From an uncultured Alphaproteobacteria bacterium (GTDB taxonomy: Bacteria; Pseudomonadota; Alphaproteobacteria; Micavibrionales; CSBR16-224): a stretch of 34,327 bases of DNA. The notes below the pieces were generated by a model. That model made no database searches. It was not told the origin of the DNA and saw only the letters and a list, made by a program, of their open reading frames with translations. How positions within the stretch are numbered: position 1 is the stretch's first letter; each line of letters opens with the position of its first letter. Of the stretch, positions 1 through 5,576 are shown piece after piece. Both the position numbers and the translations under genes were made by a program. Location: assembly GCA_950054485.1 (NCBI GenBank), contig CATLPD010000009.1, forward strand, positions 1 to 34,327. Direction: 5' to 3'.

Positions 1-51
1 AAATGGTGCTGCTAGAGAGAATTGAACTCTCGACCTCACCCTTACCAAGGG
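1..51 (-). repeat. Left attachment site (att repeat, tRNA-Thr 3' remnant)
   Basis: The first 51 bases recur perfectly at 34277-34327. On the minus strand they read as the 3' part of a tRNA: anticodon loop TTGGTAA (anticodon GGT, Thr), T arm GAGAG-TTCAATT-CTCTC, acceptor strand and CCA at positions 4-6, plus three flanking bases. Beyond position 51 the sequence no longer resembles a tRNA 5' half. This copy is therefore the orphan 3' remnant left at the integrase-distal end of the prophage. Confidence 0.92.
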
Positions 52-97
52 AGATTTAAGCGTTTATTAACAATATCTTGTTATGCCGTGTGACAGT

Positions 98-108
98 TTT
101 TGTGTCAA
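98..108 (+). promoter_or_regulatory. Putative integrase arm-type site, left arm
   Basis: TTTTGTGTCAA at 98-108 is repeated at 34164-34174, and TTTGTGTCAA at 34154-34163, on the other side of the att core once the phage circularises. All copies have the same orientation. Short direct repeats flanking the core on both sides are typical arm-binding sites of tyrosine integrases. The role is inferred; the repeats are seen directly. Confidence 0.5.
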
Positions 109-245
109 TCACGTTTTGTTCTCTTCAATTGGTAATTATTGTTTTCAGAAATCCACTTTTGGCATTTCTGGCCAAATTTATATGCTTTAACGATACGGCC
201 GTCAGCATAGACAGCTTGCCAAGTGTAGTCAGGTGTTTTGTGCAT
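105..245 (-). CDS. Small hypothetical protein (46 aa)
   Basis: The ATG at 245 is preceded by a strong Shine-Dalgarno sequence (AAGGGGG, four to five bases upstream), which favours it over the longer open frame starting at 329. The product is basic and hydrophilic, beginning MHKTPDYTWQAVYADG and ending in a Lys/Arg-rich tail. It has no membrane segment and no motif I recognise. It is the last minus-strand gene before the left att site, separated from the lysis genes by the opposing gene 302-556, so it probably has its own promoter. Its C-terminal codons overlap the putative arm-type site. It could be an accessory gene or a shadow; the ribosome binding site is the main support. Confidence 0.45.
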   Translation of the reverse strand: MHKTPDYTWQAVYADGRIVKAYKFGQKCQKWISENNNYQLKRTKRD

Positions 246-301
246 ATTGACCCCCTTAATAGAATCATGACAAGATAGAACAAAAAGAGAACATTGGTTA
301 A

Positions 302-556
302 ATGATACGCGTTGAAAAGTTTCATCCAAAGGATGACATTGGAACCGACCACATCGAGGTTAAATTCGATGCCAAAAACGCCCATATTCGCGTCGTGAAT
401 CGTTTTAGTGAATCTTTGCCGGCAATCATAGTCGAACATCTAGGAAGCCTTCACAGAGTCCTTAAAATCGCTCTGCATACCGCCCAAAGGAACAAGATCG
501 ATCTGGTTGCGCTAATTTCTGATAAATACGACCGCCATGCCGGGCTTTTTTACTGA
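302..556 (+). CDS. Hypothetical protein (84 aa)
   Basis: This is the only plus-strand gene in the left half of the prophage. The protein is soluble, with an even spread of charged residues (MIRVEKFHPKDD..., then a helical Ile/Leu-rich second half), which looks like genuine coding sequence. The ribosome binding site is weak (AAGAGAA about nine bases before ATG). It lies between the end of the late operon and the att site, where lysogenic-conversion genes often sit, and its last seven bases overlap convergently with the o-spanin gene. The function is unknown. The longer opposing frame at 125-439 looks like a shadow. Confidence 0.5.
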   Translation: MIRVEKFHPKDDIGTDHIEVKFDAKNAHIRVVNRFSESLPAIIVEHLGSLHRVLKIALHTAQRNKIDLVALISDKYDRHAGLFY

Positions 557-765
557 CAGAGTTCTAGCCAGACCACGTTATTTTCATCAATCTGGCTCTT
601 TGTCTTTTCTGTATCATCAGCATGACTGTACACAGGATTATAAATAAGGCAAAAGTCACTTGTCGGACCGTGTGAACAGCTTGCGAACATCGTCACGCTT
701 GTCAGGATCAGAAAGGGAATCACGGGCCTTTTTAGCTTTCTCGAGATTATTGAGAGTTTCTTCAT
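550..765 (-). CDS. o-spanin (Rz1-like lipoprotein)
   Basis: This 71-aa protein has a basic N terminus (MKKLSIISRKLKR), a hydrophobic signal segment and a candidate lipobox FASC with Cys at about residue 30. It is followed by a short periplasmic domain with the pattern CLIYNPVY...DDTEKTKSQIDENN...W, which I know from phage Rz1-like outer-membrane spanins. It overlaps the i-spanin gene out of frame over 656-765, the classic nested Rz/Rz1 arrangement. Its ATG has a GGA-type ribosome site six bases upstream. It would fuse inner and outer membranes with its partner in the last lysis step. The lipobox has Phe at -3, slightly unusual. Confidence 0.75.
   Translation of the reverse strand: MKKLSIISRKLKRPVIPFLILTSVTMFASCSHGPTSDFCLIYNPVYSHADDTEKTKSQIDENNVVWLELCQ
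566..608 (+). terminator. Possible terminator after 302-556
   Basis: AGCCAGA (566-572) and TCTGGCT (591-597) form a perfect 7-bp stem with an 18-nt loop, followed by a T-rich stretch (CTTTGTCTTTT). It lies ten bases after the stop of the plus-strand gene. The long loop and interrupted T tract make it a weak candidate, and it is also within the o-spanin coding region. Confidence 0.3.
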
Positions 766-889
766 ATTGGTCCGCCCTTTCCTCTTTCTTGCCCTGATTA
801 GTAAAATAACGAATGGCCCAGATTAAGCCGATGGCAACGGCGATGATATAAACCACCAGCCGTGCCAATTCGGATAAAATCAAGCTCAT
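656..889 (-). CDS. i-spanin (Rz-like) / small lysis membrane protein
   Basis: The 77-aa protein starts with one transmembrane helix (about residues 5-28, LARLVVYIIAVAIGLIW) and continues as a charged, coiled-coil-like periplasmic segment (EERADQYEETLNNLEKAKKA). This is the topology of an inner-membrane spanin. Its ATG overlaps the stop of the upstream holin-like gene (ATGA), and the lipoprotein gene 550-765 starts inside it in another frame. Position directly after endolysin and holin candidates supports a lysis role. The sequence itself is too short for a firm family call. Confidence 0.7.
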   Translation of the reverse strand: MSLILSELARLVVYIIAVAIGLIWAIRYFTNQGKKEERADQYEETLNNLEKAKKARDSLSDPDKRDDVRKLFTRSDK

Positions 890-1083
890 TTATCGTCTGC
901 GTTCTTTGCTTTACCAACATTAAGCGCAATGACGTTCAAGACGCGCAGAATCTTGTTTAGCCATTCGTCGTCTGTTTTCGTTGGCGTTAATGTTGTAATA
1001 GCTTTAGCCGCTGTCATAACGGCCAGAACGGCCGCAACCCAATCAGGGATTGCAGCACCAATTTGTGCAATAGTTTCAATCAT
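886..1083 (-). CDS. Putative holin
   Basis: The ATG at 1083 has an excellent ribosome site (GAAGGAGA, six bases upstream), so the in-frame extension to 1143 is rejected. The 65-aa product has one hydrophobic helix (IPDWVAAVLAVMTAAKAIT, about residues 12-30) and a cationic C-terminal half. It lies between the endolysin (stop at 1085) and the spanins, with an ATGA overlap to the latter. Small size, one membrane segment and position suggest a holin that lets the endolysin reach the periplasm. There is no decisive sequence motif. Confidence 0.6.
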   Translation of the reverse strand: MIETIAQIGAAIPDWVAAVLAVMTAAKAITTLTPTKTDDEWLNKILRVLNVIALNVGKAKNADDK

Positions 1084-1084
1084 T

Positions 1085-1483
1085 TTATTCTCCTTCGATT
1101 TCTTCTGGGTAATATTTCCAAGGCAGCTGATAATGCGGGCCATCTTTTAGCGTGGTCCAATGACCGCCCCATTCAATGGGTGTGCCCAATTCCTGTGATG
1201 CCGCCGCCATAGCATCATAGATTTTGTAATAAAGGGGCCAGTCCCAACGGACCTGACCATTCAAATACGCCCCAAGATCAACAGCATGGCCTGTTAAATG
1301 CCTGCTATTCATTGTTTGTGATGCGCCGGACCTAACAAGTTGGGCCTGACGTTCCTTTGAGCGCATACCTTCTAAGACTGTAAAATCGACCTCGGTGAGT
1401 TCTATCGCGCGTTCAACGACCTTCTTCAGGTCAGGATGAACGTTTGCAAGTCTCAATTGCGAGCGAGCTGAAAGCTTGTACAT
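1085..1483 (-). CDS. M15-family peptidase endolysin
   Basis: This 132-aa enzyme has the zinc-peptidase signature of the VanY/M15 family: SRHLTGHAVDLG at residues 60-71 (ligands His62 and Asp69) and EWGGHW...DGPHYQL at 104-120 (Glu104, His117). It would cut peptide cross-links of peptidoglycan and so act as the lysis endolysin. No signal peptide is visible, so export needs the adjacent holin. A GGAG ribosome site lies nine bases before the ATG. The length equals a bare catalytic domain without a cell-wall-binding module, as is usual for Gram-negative phages. Confidence 0.88.
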   Translation of the reverse strand: MYKLSARSQLRLANVHPDLKKVVERAIELTEVDFTVLEGMRSKERQAQLVRSGASQTMNSRHLTGHAVDLGAYLNGQVRWDWPLYYKIYDAMAAASQELGTPIEWGGHWTTLKDGPHYQLPWKYYPEEIEGE

Positions 1484-2272
1484 TTATCTTATCTCCACTG
1501 GTGTTCTGATTAAGTTTTTACGCCCTGATGACCATGACCCGCAGTCTTGGCACTGGTAACGCTGATATTTTCCCGCTTTAGTGCGTCTATATCCCCTTGC
1601 TTGAAGGTTTCCTGAACCACAATTGCAGAGCATGCCACCCTCGATAAAGGTGTTAAGGTTTGGATGCGACTTCATAAACGGGCGTAATTTGTAATAAAGC
1701 GCTTCTAAGGGCGGAATATCCCCGCGGCCATATGTCACTACGTCCTTAATCGCTTTTACATCACCCAAGCCCGCTTTTTGCATTGTTCCGGGCTTTAGTT
1801 TTCTTTTCTGTGCCGGGAATCCGAAGTACTCGCCAAGATAAGCAAGTGAATTACTTGAAATGGCAGAGACTTTACGCGCTTCTTTAAGTGTATCGACAGT
1901 CGGTATGTTTGGAATTGGCTTTAAACCGTGGTACAAGGCCCTAGCATTGAACTTCTTAACATCGAACTTATCGCCATTATGATGAACAAGTATATCAGCT
2001 TCAGACAGTACGCCATGCAGAGTTTTAACAACCACGTAATCGTCAATATGCAAATCACGCACATCCCATGAATTGTTTAGGAATCTTGGCATATCATCTA
2101 ACAGGCTGACTGTTTCAATTCGCTTTTTATCTAACCACTTCCACTGTCCGCAGATCATGAACCAGTCATGAAGAATATTTGAATGCGGAACGTTTATTTT
2201 CCAAAGGTCGTAATGTTGAGAAATAATGTGCGAAATTTCTGTATCCCATAGCAGGATTTTAGGCTCGCTCAT
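1484..2272 (-). CDS. DEDDy-type 3'-5' exonuclease-like protein with C-terminal zinc ribbon
   Basis: The 262-aa protein shows the three exonuclease motifs in order: DTE (Asp10, Glu12), NGDKFD (Asn99 to Asp104) and YGRGD (Tyr181 to Asp185). These are the DxE, Nx3FD and Yx3D motifs of the DnaQ/polymerase-exonuclease fold with a Tyr in motif III. The C terminus has a Cys4 zinc ribbon (Cys216, Cys218, Cys241, Cys244). The start at 2272 (ATG, GGGGGAG six bases upstream, ATGA overlap with the gene before) is preferred over an upstream TTG at 2290. The target is unknown. It lies in the lysis block, not with the replication genes. Confidence 0.72.
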   Translation of the reverse strand: MSEPKILLWDTEISHIISQHYDLWKINVPHSNILHDWFMICGQWKWLDKKRIETVSLLDDMPRFLNNSWDVRDLHIDDYVVVKTLHGVLSEADILVHHNGDKFDVKKFNARALYHGLKPIPNIPTVDTLKEARKVSAISSNSLAYLGEYFGFPAQKRKLKPGTMQKAGLGDVKAIKDVVTYGRGDIPPLEALYYKLRPFMKSHPNLNTFIEGGMLCNCGSGNLQARGYRRTKAGKYQRYQCQDCGSWSSGRKNLIRTPVEIR

Positions 2273-2550
2273 ATCGGCTCCCCCGCCCAAATCCAGACAG
2301 GGCCGGTTGATATAATGCAGGATGTTTCGCCTAAATCCCTAGCCCATGTCATTACATAGCCATCAATCGGCGATACAAACAACTGCAATACAATTCCCTG
2401 TCTAGCTGTAAAGGTAGATGTAAATGCAAAGCCGTGGCTTATAAGTTCGGCGGCAAGTTCTTTTGTACTTGCGCACAACCCCACATTTGCTTTGGCTGGT
2501 TGCGCCCATAAAAAAACGGCCACTAAGGCCGCTAAAATCGCTATTCTCAA
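2269..2550 (-). CDS. Secreted small hypothetical protein (93 aa)
   Basis: The protein has an N-terminal signal peptide (MRIAILAALVAVFLWAQPAKA, cleavage near Ala21) and a small exported domain with two cysteines (Cys26, Cys77) that could form a disulfide. The motif GIVLQLFVSPIDG is reminiscent of hypothetical proteins from other proteobacterial prophages; I cannot name a function. Its stop overlaps the exonuclease start (ATGA). Its place in the lysis/accessory block suggests a periplasmic role in lysis or in altering the lysogen. Confidence 0.65.
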   Translation of the reverse strand: MRIAILAALVAVFLWAQPAKANVGLCASTKELAAELISHGFAFTSTFTARQGIVLQLFVSPIDGYVMTWARDLGETSCIISTGPVWIWAGEPI

Positions 2551-2563
2551 ACTACCCCCTATT

Positions 2564-2803
2564 TCAGATGTTTATCCATGGCCTGCCATAAATAACAAGA
2601 TACCCAACCACCCCTAGCAGCATGGATATAAGTGAAATAGCGCACCACCAAATTATCGACATTAATTTGTCGAATCTTTCATCGAGCTTTTTGTATAGCT
2701 CGGCATCTCCCTTAATAATTTCATCCCTAATCGCTTTAAATTCCTTGTTGTTTTCTTTTTGCTGTTCCCAAAGTATTTGAAGCGTTTCATCTCTATGTGG
2801 CAT
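2564..2803 (-). CDS. Small coiled-coil membrane protein
   Basis: From the ATG at 2803 the product is 79 aa: a hydrophilic, helical region rich in Glu/Lys (residues 3-52) followed by a C-terminal transmembrane helix (IIWWCAISLISMLLGVVGYLVIYG). The layout resembles XhlA-like phage membrane proteins that help holins, but this is topology only. The start is uncertain. ATGs at 2803 and 2809 lack a clear ribosome site and overlap the upstream gene by 11-17 bases; a TTG at 2848 with GGAG is an alternative. Confidence 0.55.
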   Translation of the reverse strand: MPHRDETLQILWEQQKENNKEFKAIRDEIIKGDAELYKKLDERFDKLMSIIWWCAISLISMLLGVVGYLVIYGRPWINI

Positions 2804-3149
2804 AGGCATTGACCGTGGAGGTAAGATTTTCAATTTTATTTTTATCAATCACTCCAATAGCGCCATGCCTTAAAGCGGCCTCCTGCATTTTCTTATTACA
2901 GATGCCGGAAATGACCAACACAGGAGCATACTTTTTAAGTTTTTGAATAATATCCAAGCCAAATGAATCCGGCAGTGAAACATCTGTAATAATCAAATCG
3001 AAATGCGTTGTTTTAAGTAATTTTTGCGCGTTCTTTAAATAATGTGCCACCTTGATTTCATGGCCTTCCGCATGTTCGCAGACTAAGTACGCATCAGACT
3101 CGCTGTCATCAATCAGTAAAATTTTTATGGGTTTTATCTTTTGTGCCAT
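2793..3149 (-). CDS. Stand-alone CheY-like response regulator receiver protein
   Basis: This 118-aa protein is one complete receiver domain: acidic pair Asp14-Asp15 (LLIDDSESD), phospho-acceptor Asp56 in ITDVSLPD, Ser81 (VISG) and Lys103 (VIDK). All residues needed for phosphorylation are present and there is no output domain. The ATG at 3149 has AGGAG ten bases upstream; the in-frame extension to 3173 overlaps the previous gene and is less likely. It sits inside the late accessory operon between two membrane-protein genes. It could tap or titrate a host phosphorelay, or act as a phage-internal switch; no partner kinase is encoded in the window. Confidence 0.85.
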   Translation of the reverse strand: MAQKIKPIKILLIDDSESDAYLVCEHAEGHEIKVAHYLKNAQKLLKTTHFDLIITDVSLPDSFGLDIIQKLKKYAPVLVISGICNKKMQEAALRHGAIGVIDKNKIENLTSTVNAYAT

Positions 3150-3151
3150 AA

Positions 3152-3748
3152 TCAAATAACTCCTGTAGCCCATAAGAATGTTAAAACAGATACGGCATAA
3201 GCAATGCCATCGCCCGTGAACTCAGCATGGAACCATCTGTCACCCGGTAAAAGCTTCCAGACACGGCTTGCCAGTTCTTTACCCAATGGCAGGAACAACA
3301 TGCCCGTGCCGCCTAAAGGTAATGTAATGATAAAGCCCTTTGTGGCTGCCCATATCCATGAATAACCTTTATCGCCTAGCTTATAGCCCAGCAATTTGCC
3401 TATAGCGTCGTTTAAAGGACGTAGGGTGCTTTGTCGCGTTTCTTTTGGTTTTCCATACCCTTCCCACTTTAGATATGCCCATGTGGCCGCCTGTATGCCC
3501 GCATACGATATAGCAGAACCTGCGACAAATATGATGCCCTTTGCCAGCCATGATAGGTCGAACTTATCACCCCAGCCGATTGCAGCTGATAAACCTATAC
3601 TTAGCGCGAGTATAAATTCAGGAACCGAAGACAGCCAATTAGCTTTATCTTGCCACGCTGTCCATTTCTTAGGCATAGATCGTCCAGCTTGAACAGCCCA
3701 AAAGCCCATCCAGATAAACAGGGCCACAAATTGTGCAAGGGTTGTCAT
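3152..3748 (-). CDS. Polytopic membrane protein of unknown function (198 aa)
   Basis: At least four hydrophobic segments are visible (about residues 3-21, 42-60, 69-92 and 130-156, with another near the C terminus). Phrases such as DKANWLSSVPEFILAL, ISYAGIQAATWAYLKWEG and LGDKGYSWIWAATKGF recall a hypothetical membrane-protein family in podovirus-like prophages. No function is known to me. It overlaps the upstream gene (ATGA) and ends two bases before the response-regulator ATG, so the two are probably translated together. Confidence 0.65.
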   Translation of the reverse strand: MTTLAQFVALFIWMGFWAVQAGRSMPKKWTAWQDKANWLSSVPEFILALSIGLSAAIGWGDKFDLSWLAKGIIFVAGSAISYAGIQAATWAYLKWEGYGKPKETRQSTLRPLNDAIGKLLGYKLGDKGYSWIWAATKGFIITLPLGGTGMLFLPLGKELASRVWKLLPGDRWFHAEFTGDGIAYAVSVLTFLWATGVI

Positions 3749-4077
3749 TTCTTTGTTTCTGGCTTAGGGTGTTTTTTCTTTACGGCTAGTATTTTACCCA
3801 GCATATCATCTGCGTCTTGTGTTAGGTTTTTACCGTTAAGTCTTTGCTCGTTAATCTCTTTCCAGATTACATCAAGCTGATCGCCGATGTCTGGATATTC
3901 TTCTTTTCTATCACGCTGATATTGCGTTTTTGCAAGCTCGGCTTGTTCGGCTTTGAACTGTTTATCACGTTCTTTAGCTTCTGCCTTTTCCACATCCGTC
4001 AAAAGATAGCGTTTACCGTTCTTCATTTTGGTTGGAGTGTCTAAAGATACTTCTGTTCCGTCGTGTAGTTTTCTCAT
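3745..4077 (-). CDS. Tail-fibre-associated small protein (110 aa)
   Basis: The protein is highly charged and helical. Its middle has the motif YQRDRKEEYPDIGDQLDVIWKE, a YP-x-I-x-DQLD signature I know from small proteins encoded next to phage tail-fibre genes. Its ATG overlaps the fibre stop codon (TAATG), consistent with co-translation. It may be a fibre assembly helper or a small structural protein. No enzymatic motif is seen. Confidence 0.6.
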   Translation of the reverse strand: MRKLHDGTEVSLDTPTKMKNGKRYLLTDVEKAEAKERDKQFKAEQAELAKTQYQRDRKEEYPDIGDQLDVIWKEINEQRLNGKNLTQDADDMLGKILAVKKKHPKPETKK

Positions 4078-5573
4078 TATCTGCTACCTTTGTGTATAAA
4101 TGTTCCGCTTGTGATATTGCCAGATCCCATTAATAAACGAACATTGTCAATAGAATCTGTATCCGCACCCCATGAGCCAGAAACTCTATAATTTACCAAA
4201 AATCCACTGCCATTAATTGAAGTGACAATCCCCGAAACATGGCAATAGTCACTGGTTGTTTGCCGTATCTCTAAAAATCCATAACAGCTTTCGCCAGCAG
4301 CGTTACCCACCGCAGGCGCAATGTTAATATTTGTCTGCCCAAATCCCCCCGTTCCTGTCGGTGTGGTTGCGTTTGTATTATTTGTTATTGATGCATATTG
4401 ATAACTTCCTGTTTTATAAGAAGACCCACCGTTAGCAGAATATTGCAAGTTGAATCCAGAACCATCCGTTGCAGGAGTCACCCCGCTAAACTCAATTCTT
4501 TGTGTGGGGAATTTTGAAAAGTCAATATCAAAAGAAACATCCGCATCATTGCTTGCTGTTGTCGTGCTCAACGTTATAAAATCCAAATGTGCAGGAGTGA
4601 CCGACTTATCCGTTGCCGTTCCTGTGACGATGTCAGAAGCATCAGCAAATGTAGTCGGCTTAGACAGCACAATCCACTTTGACAAGGTGTTATCATATAT
4701 CAAGACGGCTGATAGATTGCTGTCGTCTAGGGTTATGTCATTTGCAATATCGATATTGCCCGTGGATTTTAATACAACCGTTCTTGCATCGTTTGCCGGT
4801 GAAATAATTAAAAACTGACCGTCTGCCCCCCCATTTATTGTTTCCAAATCATCGCTGGCCGCATCGCTTTCAGTATCAACAGTATGTTTGGTACCTGTAA
4901 TCGTAATAGCACCACTAGAAACAGTTAATTCTCCATCGTCCTTAAAGGCTGTTTTGCCCGCAAAGCTGTTGTTGCCCGTGAAAGAATTATTCTTATCGCT
5001 GGCGACCGTTGCGTTAAACAAAACATTCCATGAAGTACCGTTACACCGCACAATCGCGGAACTGCTCGCGGCAATTGACGCTGTACTTGCGCCATCAACC
5101 TGCTCAGATGAATCCGGATCAATTGTAACTGTGCCGGAACCTGTGTTATTGACAATGAAATAAAAGCCGTCTTCAGCCGTTGCCACATCAAGCAGAGATA
5201 GCGTTAAAGTGTCCGTGCATTCGATATAGGTCTTATTATATACGGATGTAACATTCAGGTTTGCGGCCGTGGTCGTCGTACTGCCACCAAATCCTGTTGT
5301 CGTATCGCCCAGAATGTCGTCAATCGTCCAAACATCTACATCAGCAGACGTTTTCAAAACAAACTTATACGAACCCGAACCCAGCCATACATCTGCATAG
5401 CCATTGGCATCCAGAATAACAGGATTTGCATTGGCAATATCGCCATCTGCTGTCGTGTAAGTATCTTTTTCCGTCGTTGTGCCAGCTTCATAGGTGTAAA
5501 GCTTACCACCAGACAAAGGGTTTCCATCCCCGTCCAGCGCTCTGAACGGGCCATAAGGTGCTAGTTTAGCCAT
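4077..5573 (-). CDS. Tail fibre / tailspike-like protein
   Basis: This 498-aa protein opens with a conserved virion-attachment segment (residues 1-90: GPFRALDGDGNPLSGGKLY, TYEAGTTT, ANPVILDANGYADVWLG, YKFVLK), as in fibres and spikes of many podoviruses. The rest is Ser/Thr/Gly/Asn-rich and beta-strand-like, with repeated TITG- and SSG-type turns, as expected for a trimeric shaft. The C-terminal part (from about 330) has no recognisable catalytic motif, so enzymatic cleavage of host polysaccharide cannot be inferred. It follows the ejection proteins, as gene 9 does in P22-like phages. Confidence 0.78.
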   Translation of the reverse strand: MAKLAPYGPFRALDGDGNPLSGGKLYTYEAGTTTEKDTYTTADGDIANANPVILDANGYADVWLGSGSYKFVLKTSADVDVWTIDDILGDTTTGFGGSTTTTAANLNVTSVYNKTYIECTDTLTLSLLDVATAEDGFYFIVNNTGSGTVTIDPDSSEQVDGASTASIAASSSAIVRCNGTSWNVLFNATVASDKNNSFTGNNSFAGKTAFKDDGELTVSSGAITITGTKHTVDTESDAASDDLETINGGADGQFLIISPANDARTVVLKSTGNIDIANDITLDDSNLSAVLIYDNTLSKWIVLSKPTTFADASDIVTGTATDKSVTPAHLDFITLSTTTASNDADVSFDIDFSKFPTQRIEFSGVTPATDGSGFNLQYSANGGSSYKTGSYQYASITNNTNATTPTGTGGFGQTNINIAPAVGNAAGESCYGFLEIRQTTSDYCHVSGIVTSINGSGFLVNYRVSGSWGADTDSIDNVRLLMGSGNITSGTFIHKGSR

Positions 5574-5576
5574 GTT

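Noticed and set aside
1..51. Terminal repeat as an assembler k-mer overlap of a circular contig
   Set aside because: The repeat borders coincide with tRNA anatomy and with the integrase side, which is better explained by att sites. A free circular form cannot be fully excluded from the window alone.
4450..5163. Plus-strand open frames opposite the tail fibre
   Set aside because: Val/Leu/Ser-rich mirror of Thr/Ser-rich fibre codons; no ribosome sites and no context.
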